This document shows positions 43,433 to 53,478 of a stretch of DNA of 64,000 nt, in pieces. This DNA is from Zhihengliuella flava (GTDB taxonomy: Bacteria > Actinomycetota > Actinomycetes > Actinomycetales > Micrococcaceae). How positions within the stretch are numbered: the stretch's first letter is position 1; every line of letters starts with the position of its first letter. The position numbers were made by a program, and so were the translations under genes. The DNA is taken from positions 1,736,001 through 1,800,000 of the forward strand of contig NZ_JADOTZ010000001.1 of the NCBI RefSeq assembly GCF_015751895.1. The letters run 5' to 3'. Below the pieces are notes generated by a model. The model was not told the origin of the DNA, searched no databases, and worked only from the letters and a program-made list of their open reading frames with translations.

Positions 43433-43476
43433 GGTGAGGGGCGACGGCGGCCGTGTGCCGGCGTCGCCCCCTCACC
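43433..43476 (+). other. Intercistronic hairpin between the binding protein and permease genes
   Basis: A 14-bp stem with one bulged C (43433-43446 with 43462-43476) and further pairing in the loop starts 17 nt after the binding-protein stop and ends 32 nt before the permease start. No U tract. It resembles in position the pstS-pstC hairpin, and may cut transcription or protect the 3' end of the binding-protein mRNA. Confidence 0.65.
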
Positions 43477-43508
43477 GGGACGTTGAGATGCGACCGGGAG
43501 ACATCTCC

Positions 43509-44513
43509 GTGCTACGAACGATCGGCAAGCGGCTCGCGCTGCTGGTGCCTACCCTCTTTGGGCTCTCGCTCCTGCTCTTCTTGTGGGTGCGCAGCCTGCC
43601 CGGCGGTCCCGCGACCGCTTTGCTCGGCGATAAGGCGACGCCAGAGGCCGTCGAGCAGATCAACAAACTCTATGGCTTCGATAAGCCGCTGATTGAGCAG
43701 TACTTCACCTACATGGGCAAGCTGCTCACCGGCGATTTTGGCGTCAGCCTGCGCACCGCGCGCCCCGTGGTCGAGGAATTTGCCACACGCTTTCCGGCCA
43801 CGTTGGAGCTCACCGCCGTGGCGCTGGTGTTCGCCGTCGGGCTGGGCATTCCCTTGGGCTACTGGGCGGCCCGGCACGTCGGCAAGTGGCAGGACCACCT
43901 CTCCGTGTTCCTGTCCCTCGGCGGCGTGGTGGTGCCCGTCTTCTTCCTGGCCTTCATTCTCAAGTGGATCTTTGCGATCCAGCTGGGCTGGTTCCCCACC
44001 GACGGCCGGCAGGATCCGCGCATCAACGCCACGCACTACACCGACTTTTACATCCTCGACGGGCTGATGACCCAAGAGTGGGATGCCGCGTGGGACGCGT
44101 TCATGCACTTGGTGCTGCCGGGCATCGCGCTCGGCACGATCCCGCTGGCGATCATCGTGCGCATCACCCGTGCCTCCGTGCTGGAGGTGGTCAACGCGGA
44201 CTTTGTGCGCACCGCCCGCGCCAAGGGCATTAGCGGCCAGCTGATCCGCAAGCGGTACGTGCTGCGCAACGCCATGCTGCCGGTGACCACGACGATTGGC
44301 CTCCAGCTTGGCCTGCTGATCTCCGGCGCCGTGCTGACGGAGACCGTGTTTGCGTTCAACGGGATCGGCCGGTTCCTCCGTGACGCGATTTTCTACCTCG
44401 ATTACCCCGTCCTGCAGGGCTTCATCATTTTCATCGCGGTGATCTACTCGCTGGTGAACCTGCTGGTGGACGTCTCCTATAACCTGATCGACCCGAGGGT
44501 GCGTGTGCAATGA
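43509..44513 (+). CDS. Peptide ABC transporter permease (DppB/OppB-like)
   Basis: A 334-residue permease with six helices, opening VLRTIGKRLALLVPTLFGLSLLLFLWVRSLPGGPATALLG as is typical of the OppB group. The coupling loop is VLEVVNADFVRTARAKGISGQLIRKRYVLRNAMLPVTT, followed by ISGAVLTETVFAFNGIGRFL. I start at GTG 43509, which follows GGGAG at 8 nt; ATG 43488 is an alternative seven codons upstream. It overlaps the next permease gene by 4 nt. Confidence 0.92.
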   Translation: MLRTIGKRLALLVPTLFGLSLLLFLWVRSLPGGPATALLGDKATPEAVEQINKLYGFDKPLIEQYFTYMGKLLTGDFGVSLRTARPVVEEFATRFPATLELTAVALVFAVGLGIPLGYWAARHVGKWQDHLSVFLSLGGVVVPVFFLAFILKWIFAIQLGWFPTDGRQDPRINATHYTDFYILDGLMTQEWDAAWDAFMHLVLPGIALGTIPLAIIVRITRASVLEVVNADFVRTARAKGISGQLIRKRYVLRNAMLPVTTTIGLQLGLLISGAVLTETVFAFNGIGRFLRDAIFYLDYPVLQGFIIFIAVIYSLVNLLVDVSYNLIDPRVRVQ

Positions 44514-45469
44514 CCCAGAATCTCCCTGAAGGGCCAGCCGGCTCGGCCGTGCCAGCGGGAACGACGGCGACCGGCGGCCCGCAGCCTGCGAATGTCAAGG
44601 GCACCAGCGTGTGGGGTGAGGCGTTCATCCGCCTGCGCCGCAACCCGGCGGCGATCGCCGGCGCGGTGATCGTGTCCCTCTTCCTGCTGGTGGCGTTGTT
44701 CGCGCCGTTGCTGGCGCCCTACGGCGGTGAGGATCTGCCCGGCCGGACGGAAATTACGCCGACCTACATTCCCGGACCGGGGGAGGTGGAGGGCTACGTG
44801 CTGGGCCTCGACCGGTTCGGTGGCGACGTGCTCTCCAAGCTGATCTGGGGCGCCCAGTCCTCGCTCATGATCGGGATCGTCTCCACCGGGTTCGGCCTAG
44901 TCGGCGGCATGATTCTGGGCCTGCTAGCCGGCGGTATTGGCGGCTGGGTGGACAACGTCATCATGCGGTTCGTGGACATTCTGCTGTCCGTCCCGAACCT
45001 GCTGCTGGCGGTCTCCATCGCCGCGGTGCTGGGGCAGGGCGAGTACGCCATCATGATCGCCATCGGTGTCTCCGCGATCCCGATTTTCGCCCGCCTGCTG
45101 CGCTCCTCGATTCTGGCGCAGAAGGGCTCCGACTACGTGCTGGCCGCCCAGACCCTGGGGCTGAGTACACGCACGGTGACCATGAGCCACTTGCTGCCGA
45201 ACTCGATCGGCCCGGTGATCGTACAGGCCACGCTGACGCTCGCTACCGCCGTGATCGACGCGGCGGCCCTGTCCTTCCTAGGGCTTGGTGGCGGGGTGCC
45301 GTACGCGGCCGAGTGGGGCCGTATGCTCACCTATGCTCAGGCGGAGCTAAGCATCGCGCCGCAGCTGGCGTTCCTGCCGGGCCTCTGCATCGCCATCACC
45401 GCGCTGGGCTTCACGCTGCTCGGCGAGTCTCTGCGCGAGGCCCTCGACCCGAAGTCCCGCGCCAGGTAG
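44510..45469 (+). CDS. Peptide ABC transporter permease (DppC/OppC-like)
   Basis: A 319-residue permease. It has a cytosolic N-terminal tail of about 40 residues (rich in Gly, Ala and Pro), then GEAFIRLRRNPAAIAGAVIVSLFLLVALFAPLL, the OppC-type start. The extracellular loop has YVLGLDRFGGDVLSKLIWGAQSSLMIG, and the coupling motif is SILAQKGSDYVLAAQTLGLSTRTVTMSHLLPNSIG. The overlap with the upstream permease shows coupling. No ATPase gene follows; the convergent DUF4097 gene comes next, and a fused double ATPase lies beyond it. Confidence 0.92.
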   Translation: MTQNLPEGPAGSAVPAGTTATGGPQPANVKGTSVWGEAFIRLRRNPAAIAGAVIVSLFLLVALFAPLLAPYGGEDLPGRTEITPTYIPGPGEVEGYVLGLDRFGGDVLSKLIWGAQSSLMIGIVSTGFGLVGGMILGLLAGGIGGWVDNVIMRFVDILLSVPNLLLAVSIAAVLGQGEYAIMIAIGVSAIPIFARLLRSSILAQKGSDYVLAAQTLGLSTRTVTMSHLLPNSIGPVIVQATLTLATAVIDAAALSFLGLGGGVPYAAEWGRMLTYAQAELSIAPQLAFLPGLCIAITALGFTLLGESLREALDPKSRAR

Positions 45470-45491
45470 CTGACGGTCACACCCCCTGGCG

Positions 45492-46289
45492 TCAGGGCGA
45501 CGTGATGGTGACGGCTCCGTTGTTGGTGTTGACGCGGACAAAACGCGGGCTGGAGGCATCGGTGGGCACGTTGACGCGCTGGCTCCCGTTCCCAGTGTGG
45601 ACCTGGACGTCATAGGGGCCGCCCGGCAGCTGCAGGTCCACGGCTCCGTTGCGCGTCTCCACCTCGGCGTTGCGTGGCTCTGCGTTCAGCTGGGCGTCCA
45701 CCGAACCGTTATTGGTGCGCACGAACAGCACCTCCGCGGACGTGTCGCGAACCTGAACGTCGCCGTTGCGGCTGATCGTCTTGACCTCTGATTCCGCGCC
45801 CCGCACGTCGATGGCGCCGTTGTTCGTCTTGACGAAGACGTCGCCAGCGACCTCCTCTACCTCGACGCGGCCGTTGCGCGTGGTGACGTCCACGGAGCGA
45901 TCCAGCTGGGCCACCTGAATGGTCCCGTTGCGCCCGCTCACGTCCAGCTCCACGCCGAGGGGCACCACCACCTGGTAGGCCGTGCGGCAGGAGGAGAACA
46001 GGCCAGTGCACTGGCGTTCCAAATTCAGGCGGTCGCCGGAGAGGGACCAGTCCGCCGAGTCGGACCCGATCACCACGGTGCCGGTCAGCTCTCGGCGCAC
46101 CTGCACCTCGTCCACATCCCGGGCGGTGACCTGCAATGAGCTGTTGTGCGAGTCGATGGCGAGCCGATCGCCGTCGAACGTAAAACTGCGGGTCTCCGAG
46201 CCGTCGCCGATGACGGGGGCGGGCGCGGTGCAACCTGTGGTGACGGCGAGGAGGGCGACGGCGGCGAGGGCGGCGAGTGGGCGTTTCAT
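45492..46289 (-). CDS. DUF4097-like lipoprotein with repeated NG-turn beta strands
   Basis: A 265-residue secreted protein with a lipobox-type end of the signal peptide (AVTTGC, Cys near residue 19). The C-terminal half has about eight repeats of 18-22 residues, each with an Asn-Gly turn: GRNGTIQV, TRNGRVEV, TNNGAIDV, SRNGDVQV, TNNGSVDA, TRNGAVDL, TGNGSQRV and TNNGAVTI. This is the pattern of a parallel beta-solenoid, as in DUF4097/adhesin-like proteins. ATG 46289 is used, with TACGCT 7 nt upstream (46297-46302, minus strand); GTG 46295 is possible. Function unknown. Confidence 0.82.
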   Translation of the reverse strand: MKRPLAALAAVALLAVTTGCTAPAPVIGDGSETRSFTFDGDRLAIDSHNSSLQVTARDVDEVQVRRELTGTVVIGSDSADWSLSGDRLNLERQCTGLFSSCRTAYQVVVPLGVELDVSGRNGTIQVAQLDRSVDVTTRNGRVEVEEVAGDVFVKTNNGAIDVRGAESEVKTISRNGDVQVRDTSAEVLFVRTNNGSVDAQLNAEPRNAEVETRNGAVDLQLPGGPYDVQVHTGNGSQRVNVPTDASSPRFVRVNTNNGAVTITSP

Positions 46290-46361
46290 AGTCACCAGCG
46301 TAGGCGCCGCGGCCGGCGGAGAACCCCCGAATGCGGGGATCTCCGGGATGAATCAGGGTCA

Positions 46362-46385
46362 CCCCTGACCCTGAACGGTCAGGGG
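46362..46385 (-). terminator. Terminator after the double ATPase gene
   Basis: A perfect 9-bp stem (46362-46370 with 46377-46385, loop CTGAAC) located 20 nt past the stop of the minus-strand ATPase gene. It merges with a short tandem GGGGCA repeat (46382-46399). Confidence 0.6.
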
Positions 46386-46404
46386 CAGGGGCAGGGGCCA
46401 CCAC

Positions 46405-48099
46405 TCAGGCGGCGTCCCCGTCCAGATCGATCCCCAGCTCGTTGCCCGGGATGGAGGCCAGCAGCTTGCGCGTGTAGGGGTGGCGCGGGTTGGTGAAGAT
46501 CTCCTCGCTGGAGGCCGCCTCCACCAGTTCGCCGTCCTTCATGACACACACGAAGTCGCTGATGAGGCGGACCACCGCGAGGTCGTGGGAGATGAACAGG
46601 TAGCTCAACCCCATCTCCTGCTGCAGATCGCCCAAGAGCTTCAGGATCTGATCCTGCACCAGCACGTCCAGCGCGGAGACCGGCTCGTCGCACACCAGCA
46701 GCTCCGGCTTGAGGGCCAGCGCCCGAGCAATCGCCACGCGCTGTCGCTGGCCGCCGGAGAGTTCGGAGGGGTACCGGCGCAGCATCGCTTGCGGCAGGGC
46801 CACCTGATCCATGAGTTCGCGCACCCGCGCGGAGCGCTCGGCCGCCGTGCCGCGCTTGTAGGCCTTGAGGGGCTCCTCGATGATCTTTCCGACCGTGAAC
46901 ATCGGGTTCAGGGAGGAGTAGGGGTCCTGGAACACCGGCTGCACGCGCTGCCGGAAGTCCCGCAGGGCAGCCCGGTCCAGGGTCGCGATGTCCTGACCGT
47001 CGAACGTCATGGACCCGCTGGTGGGCTCGATGACCTTGAGCAGCATGCGCGCCGTCGTCGTCTTGCCGGAACCGGACTCGCCCACGACGGCGACCGTGGA
47101 CCCACGTGGGATCTGCAGGCTGACCTCCTTGGCCGCGTAAAAGTCCTCGCGCGAGCCGCGCTTCTTGTACACCTTGGTCAGATCCGTCAGCTCCACGATG
47201 TTGTCCGTCGCCTGCTCGTCCGCGACGACGTCGGCCGCGGCCTCCGCGCGTTCGGCGCGATCCCCGGCGTAGGCCCCCGGCAGGAGCCGGGCCGCGGCGA
47301 CCGACGGCGCCGCGCGCACCAACTGCTGCGTGTATTCGTGCTGCGGGTCCTCCAAGAGCTGCTGGGCATTCCCGGTTTCGACGACGCGACCGCGGTGCAT
47401 CACCACGAGGTCCGAGGCGCGCTCGGCGGCGAGGCCCAGATCATGCGTAATGAGGAGCACGGCCGTGCCGGCATCCTCAGTCATCTGCTGGATCTGATCG
47501 AGGATGACCTGCTGGACCGTCACGTCGAGGGCGGAGGTGGGCTCGTCCGCGATGAGGAGGCGGGGCTGGCACGCGAGGCCGATCGCGATCAGCGCGCGCT
47601 GGCGGAGGCCGCCGGAGAGCTCGTGCGGATACATCTTGGCTCGCTGCTTGGCCTCCGGGATCCCTGCGGCCTCGAGCGTGGCGACCACCTTGGCGTCCAC
47701 GTCCTTCTTGGTGGCCATGCCATGGGCCAGGAGCGCTTCGGCGACCTGAACGCCGATCTTGGAGACCGGGTTGAGGTTGGACATGGGATCCTGCGGGACC
47801 ATGCCGATGTGGCCGCCGCGGATCGTCTGCATCTGCGCCTCCGGCAGGCCCACCAGCTCGCGTCCGTCCAGCTGCACGCTCCCGCTCAGGTGCGCATTCT
47901 GGGGTAGGAGCCCGATCACCGCCATCGCCGTCGTGCTCTTCCCGGACCCGGACTCGCCCACAATGGCGAGCGTGCGCCCGGGTTGCAGCGAGAAGCTGGC
48001 GCTATGGACCGCCGGCACCGTGCCGTGCATGGTCTTGAAATTGACGGCGAGATCATTCAGTTGCAGCAACGGTGCTGCGTCAGGGCGCGAATCGGTCAT
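46405..48099 (-). CDS. Peptide ABC transporter, fused double ATPase (DppD-DppF-like)
   Basis: A 564-residue protein with two complete ABC domains in tandem. The first has Walker A GESGSGKST and signature LSGGLRQRALIAIGLA, and the second GESGSGKTT and LSGGQRQRVAIARALA; each has its own Walker B (IADEPTSALDV and VCDEPVSALDV). Each domain ends with a segment typical of the peptide/nickel class (HPYTRKLLASIPG at the C-terminus). The fused form replaces separate DppD and DppF. AGGA lies 8 nt upstream of ATG 48099. No permease is on this strand, so it most likely drives the permeases at 43509-45469, with the DUF4097 gene between. Confidence 0.92.
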   Translation of the reverse strand: MTDSRPDAAPLLQLNDLAVNFKTMHGTVPAVHSASFSLQPGRTLAIVGESGSGKSTTAMAVIGLLPQNAHLSGSVQLDGRELVGLPEAQMQTIRGGHIGMVPQDPMSNLNPVSKIGVQVAEALLAHGMATKKDVDAKVVATLEAAGIPEAKQRAKMYPHELSGGLRQRALIAIGLACQPRLLIADEPTSALDVTVQQVILDQIQQMTEDAGTAVLLITHDLGLAAERASDLVVMHRGRVVETGNAQQLLEDPQHEYTQQLVRAAPSVAAARLLPGAYAGDRAERAEAAADVVADEQATDNIVELTDLTKVYKKRGSREDFYAAKEVSLQIPRGSTVAVVGESGSGKTTTARMLLKVIEPTSGSMTFDGQDIATLDRAALRDFRQRVQPVFQDPYSSLNPMFTVGKIIEEPLKAYKRGTAAERSARVRELMDQVALPQAMLRRYPSELSGGQRQRVAIARALALKPELLVCDEPVSALDVLVQDQILKLLGDLQQEMGLSYLFISHDLAVVRLISDFVCVMKDGELVEAASSEEIFTNPRHPYTRKLLASIPGNELGIDLDGDAA

Positions 48100-48167
48100 G
48101 CGTCCATCCTGCCTCAAAAGCCGTGCTGATGTGTTCTACATCACGTGCGCGTGGCGGGTTAAACGAC

Positions 48168-48202
48168 GGAATCCCGCCGCCCCAGCGGGGCGACGGGATT
48201 CC
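48168..48202 (-). terminator. Terminator after katG
   Basis: A 15-bp stem with one mismatch (48168-48183 with 48187-48202) and a 3-nt AGC loop. It is 30 nt past the katG stop codon on the minus strand. It also lies upstream of the ATPase gene start, so it insulates that gene from katG read-through. Confidence 0.75.
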
Positions 48203-48231
48203 CGGGCGGGCGTCAGTCGACGCTGCCGGCC

Positions 48232-50430
<2,199 letters not shown>

Positions 50431-50865
50431 TTATGGGGCAGTGGTTGTGGCGGAGCATGCGGGACACAGGCCCCAGTAGATGACCTCGGCCTCGTCAATG
50501 GCGAAGCCGTGATCGTCGGGAGCGTGCAGGCACGGGGCCTTGCCGCGGGTGCAGTCCACGTCAACGACGACGCCGCACTCCCGGCAGACCAAATGGTGGT
50601 GATTGTCCCCCACCCGGGCCTCGTACCGGGCCAAGGAGCCCGCCGGTTGGATGCTGCGCAGCACCCCGGCGTGCGTCAGGGCCCGCAGGGCGTCGTACAC
50701 GGCCTGCCGGGAAACCTCCGGCCGGATCGCGTGCACGGCGCCGAGTACGGTGTCCGTGTTCGCATGCGGGTGTGCCTCGACGGCCTGCAGGACGGCTACC
50801 CGGGGACGGGTAACGCGCAGGCCAGCATCACGCAGCTGGTGCTCGTGATCAGTCTCGGTCCGCAT
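50431..50865 (-). CDS. Fur-family regulator (FurA/CatR-like)
   Basis: A 144-residue Fur-fold repressor. The winged helix covers about 15-80 (GLRVTRPRVAVLQAVEAHPHAN, and DTVLGAVHAIRPEVSRQAVYDAL). The dimerisation domain has the metal ligands HHHLVCRECGVVVDVDC and CPAC near the C-terminus, forming the CXXC pairs of the structural zinc site. Encoded immediately before katG, it probably senses peroxide or iron and represses both genes. The promoter TTGACT - 16 nt - TAGATT ends 7 nt before the ATG, so the transcript is probably leaderless, as described for furA-katG in mycobacteria. Confidence 0.92.
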   Translation of the reverse strand: MRTETDHEHQLRDAGLRVTRPRVAVLQAVEAHPHANTDTVLGAVHAIRPEVSRQAVYDALRALTHAGVLRSIQPAGSLARYEARVGDNHHHLVCRECGVVVDVDCTRGKAPCLHAPDDHGFAIDEAEVIYWGLCPACSATTTAP

Positions 50866-50872
50866 GCCTCAC

Positions 50873-50900
50873 AATCTACCCGTTTTCTGGACACAGTCAA
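50873..50900 (-). promoter_or_regulatory. Promoter of the fur-katG operon
   Basis: On the minus strand, TTGACT (50900-50895), a 16-nt spacer and TAGATT (50878-50873) are followed by 7 nt and the ATG at 50865. No ribosome site fits, so translation probably starts at the 5' end of the mRNA. The spacer contains an A-run, GAAAA, where a Fur-type protein could bind. Confidence 0.65.
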
Positions 50901-50947
50901 GATTAGCTACCGAGTTGTTGCCGAGCGTTCACCCCGGCGTCGCTGAG

Positions 50948-51475
50948 CTAACGGACCGCCGCGAGGAGGGATTCGGCCTGTTCGGCGAGGTCCTCCGGGG
51001 CCGTATGGCGGGAGTCCAGGGTGTGCCGTGGCTCCTTCCACAGGGCCAGCTGGAAGCGCCGTCGATTCAACGACATCCACGTGGGAGCGCCGATGATGGG
51101 GTCCTCGATCCGCTTGCGTTGCTGAAGGCGCATGCGGTGCACCGTCGGGTCTGAGCACACCACTTCGAACCAGATCAGCTCCGCCGACGTGCGCTCGGCC
51201 AGGCGGGTCCACTGGCTGCGGGCCTCGGCCGAGTCGTTCACCGCGTCAATCACCACGTCCAAGCCGTGACGCAGCTGCGGCTCAGCGGCCGCCTCCACCG
51301 CGGCGTACGCGGCGTGCCCCGTCGGTTGCCGTTTTTGGTCCACCCCCGCCGAGATGATGGCCGCCTCGAACGGGTCGACGCCCAGCACGACGGCGCCGAG
51401 GCGCGCGGCGAGGGCCTGCGCCGTCGTACTTTTTCCCGTTCCGGGCAACCCCGCAAAAGCGATCAGTCGAGGCAC
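50948..51475 (-). CDS. P-loop kinase-like AAA protein
   Basis: A 175-residue protein with Walker A AGLPGTGKSTTAQ at about 8-20 and a short nucleoside-kinase-like fold (DVVIDAVNDSAEARSQWTRLAE is the strand and loop that follow). The LID-like part has CSDPTVHRMRLQQRKRIE. Proteins of this size and pattern phosphorylate small molecules such as gluconate, shikimate, zeta toxins or antibiotics, but the specificity residues give me no firm assignment. The GTG start is preceded by GGAGG at about 6 nt. It lies 97 nt upstream of the APC permease stop on the same strand and probably belongs to a separate unit. Confidence 0.8.
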   Translation of the reverse strand: MPRLIAFAGLPGTGKSTTAQALAARLGAVVLGVDPFEAAIISAGVDQKRQPTGHAAYAAVEAAAEPQLRHGLDVVIDAVNDSAEARSQWTRLAERTSAELIWFEVVCSDPTVHRMRLQQRKRIEDPIIGAPTWMSLNRRRFQLALWKEPRHTLDSRHTAPEDLAEQAESLLAAVR

Positions 51476-51572
51476 GGCAATCCTCCGTCAGCTACGGGCC
51501 CAGCGGTCAGTGCGCGCACCAGCGCGCTGGGACCGATTCTGCCACGCCCCGGCGGGGAATCGTCTGACGCGG

Positions 51573-53000
51573 CTAGTGCGACTCTGGGGCCTGCCGCACC
51601 GGCAGCTCCAGCCGGGTGCGGCCCGCGGCGCCGACGAAGTACCGGTACCCGAGCAGCAGCAGGGTCAGCCAGACCGCGCCGACGATGAGGGCCATGCGGC
51701 CGGAATCGGAGAAGGCCAAGATGATGACCACGCCAGCCATGAACGCTAGGCCCGCGTAGTTCAGCACGGGCCACAGGGGGGACTTGAAGCCGGCCGAGGG
51801 CAGCCCGTCCCGCACCATTTCCCGGCGCATGTTCAGGTGAGCCAGCAGGATGGAGGACCACGTGAAGACCGTGGCAAACGTCGCGATTGAGGCCACCAGC
51901 ACAAAGAGCTGATCCGGGATCCACAGGTACACGAACAACCCGATGACCAGACAGACGGCCACCACGGCCATGGGCCAGACGGGGACGCCCGTCTTGGAGA
52001 CGCGGGTGAAGGACTTGGGGGCGTGCCCCTGATCCGCCAGGCCATACATCATGCGGGAGGCGGCGTAGGTGATGGAGTTCATCGCCGAGAGGGCGGCCGT
52101 GAGCACCACTGCGTTGATGACGTGGGCTGCTCCGGGCAGGCCCAGCACGGCAAAGACCTGGACGAAGGGGGATTCGCCGGTGCCGAGCTCGGTCCACGGG
52201 ATCAGCATGAGCATCACGGCGATCGTCAGGATGTAGAACAACAGGATGCGTACGGGAACCGTGTTGACGGCCTTCGGGATGGCCCGCTCCGGCTGGTCGG
52301 CTTCCCCGGCCGTCATACCCAAGGTCTCCACGCCGCCGAAGGAGAACACGACGATCCCGAGGCTCATCACGATGCCCCAGACGCCGAACGGGGCGAACCC
52401 GGAATGGTCGAAGAGGTTGTGTGGCCCCGGGGTGAACCCGCCGAGGCTGACGCCGCCAATGATGAGTGCCAGCCCGCCCACGATCATGGCCACGATGGTG
52501 GTGATCTTGATGAGCGTGAACCAGAACTCCAGCTCGCCGAAGACCTTCACCTGCATCAGGTTCAGGCCGCAGATCAGCAGCAGGGCGGCAACCATCCACA
52601 CCCACCCGGGAGTGTCCGGGTACCACATCCCCATATACGCGGCGGCGGCGGTCATATCCGCGATGGCGACGATGACCATCTCAAACGCAAACGTCCACCC
52701 GGTGAGGAAACCAGCCCGGGGGGAAATGTAGCGGTTGGAGTACTGCGCGAAGGATCCGGCCACGGGGTGGCGCACCGCCATCTCACCCAGCGCCCGCATC
52801 ACCGCATAGACCACGGCGCCGGCGATCAGGTAGGCAATCAGGACGGCGGGGCCGGCGGCCTGAATGGTCTCCGAGGAGCCGTAGAAGAGCCCGGTGCCAA
52901 TGGCGGAACCAAAGGCGATGAAGCGGATGTGCCGCAGCGAAAGCTTGCGGTCGAGTCCGCCGGACGATGGCGGTGCGGTGGGGGCGGTGGTGGAGGTCAA
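51573..53000 (-). CDS. Amino acid permease, APC superfamily (AAT family)
   Basis: A 475-residue transporter with 12 helices. The AAT-type start is LDRKLSLRHIRFIAFGSAIGTGLFYGSSETIQAAGPAVLIAYLIAG, with the next conserved parts RALGEMAVRHPVAGSFAQYSNRYISPRAGF and FSFGGVETLGMTAGEADQPERAIPKAVNTVP. This group carries Gly, Ala, Pro, aromatic or basic amino acids; the substrate cannot be told here. The start is TTG 53000, preceded by GAGGA at about 6 nt. A longer reading is not supported. It is divergent from the thiamine-binding-like gene. Confidence 0.9.
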   Translation of the reverse strand: MTSTTAPTAPPSSGGLDRKLSLRHIRFIAFGSAIGTGLFYGSSETIQAAGPAVLIAYLIAGAVVYAVMRALGEMAVRHPVAGSFAQYSNRYISPRAGFLTGWTFAFEMVIVAIADMTAAAAYMGMWYPDTPGWVWMVAALLLICGLNLMQVKVFGELEFWFTLIKITTIVAMIVGGLALIIGGVSLGGFTPGPHNLFDHSGFAPFGVWGIVMSLGIVVFSFGGVETLGMTAGEADQPERAIPKAVNTVPVRILLFYILTIAVMLMLIPWTELGTGESPFVQVFAVLGLPGAAHVINAVVLTAALSAMNSITYAASRMMYGLADQGHAPKSFTRVSKTGVPVWPMAVVAVCLVIGLFVYLWIPDQLFVLVASIATFATVFTWSSILLAHLNMRREMVRDGLPSAGFKSPLWPVLNYAGLAFMAGVVIILAFSDSGRMALIVGAVWLTLLLLGYRYFVGAAGRTRLELPVRQAPESH

Positions 53001-53158
53001 GGTGGTCCTCAGCAGTTGGTGGCGCGCGGGTAGTGCGCCGGGAACATCGGGTTGCTCGGATAGAGCGCCAACTAGTGTTGCACGCCACGGTGAGATTGCG
53101 CACGTTGAGCCCCTCCGCCGGTCTGGCCCCGGGGCGCCGCAAGTGGCACAGTGGGAGC

Positions 53159-53476
53159 ATGATCGTAGCCTTCTCTGTCGCCCCCGCCGCGGCTCAGGTC
53201 GCAGACGGATCGGTGCACGACGCCGTGGCCGCCGCCGTCGCCGTCGTCCGTGCCTCCGGCCTGCCCAACCGCACGTCCTCCATGTTCACGGAGATCGAGG
53301 GGGAGTGGGACGAGGTGATGGACGTGGTCAAGCGCGCCACCGAGGCCGTGACCGCCGTCAGCGACCGCGTCTCACTGGTCCTCAAGGCGGACATCCGCGC
53401 GGGCCGCACCGGCGAGCTCGACGGCAAGGTCGAGCGGCTTGAGCAAGCGCTCGCCGAGCGGGAACGCGGCGCCTGA
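53159..53476 (+). CDS. MTH1187/YkoF-type thiamine-binding-like protein
   Basis: A 105-residue ferredoxin-fold protein of the MTH1187/DUF77 family. It opens MIVAFSVAPAAAQVADGSVHDAVAAAVAVV, then LPNRTSSMFTEIEGEWDEVMDVVKRATEAV, the pattern typical of the family, some members of which bind thiamine or its pyrimidine. The first ATG at 53159 gives the standard N-terminus; GGGAG is only 1 nt from it, too near to be a normal ribosome site. A CACAGT hexamer 6 nt upstream may be a -10. The next gene, a GNAT, follows after 2 nt. No thiamine gene or TPP riboswitch is near. Confidence 0.82.
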   Translation: MIVAFSVAPAAAQVADGSVHDAVAAAVAVVRASGLPNRTSSMFTEIEGEWDEVMDVVKRATEAVTAVSDRVSLVLKADIRAGRTGELDGKVERLEQALAERERGA

Positions 53477-53478
53477 GG

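Noticed and set aside
41511-43475. 654-codon open frame antisense to the peptide-binding protein gene
   Set aside because: Shadow frame of a clear solute-binding lipoprotein gene.
46382-46399. Tandem GGGGCA as a possible VNTR
   Set aside because: Only three units, partly within a terminator stem; too short to call a repeat array.
53101-53158. TPP riboswitch in front of the thiamine-binding-like gene
   Set aside because: No CTGAGA and ACCTGA-type conserved elements are present in the leader.
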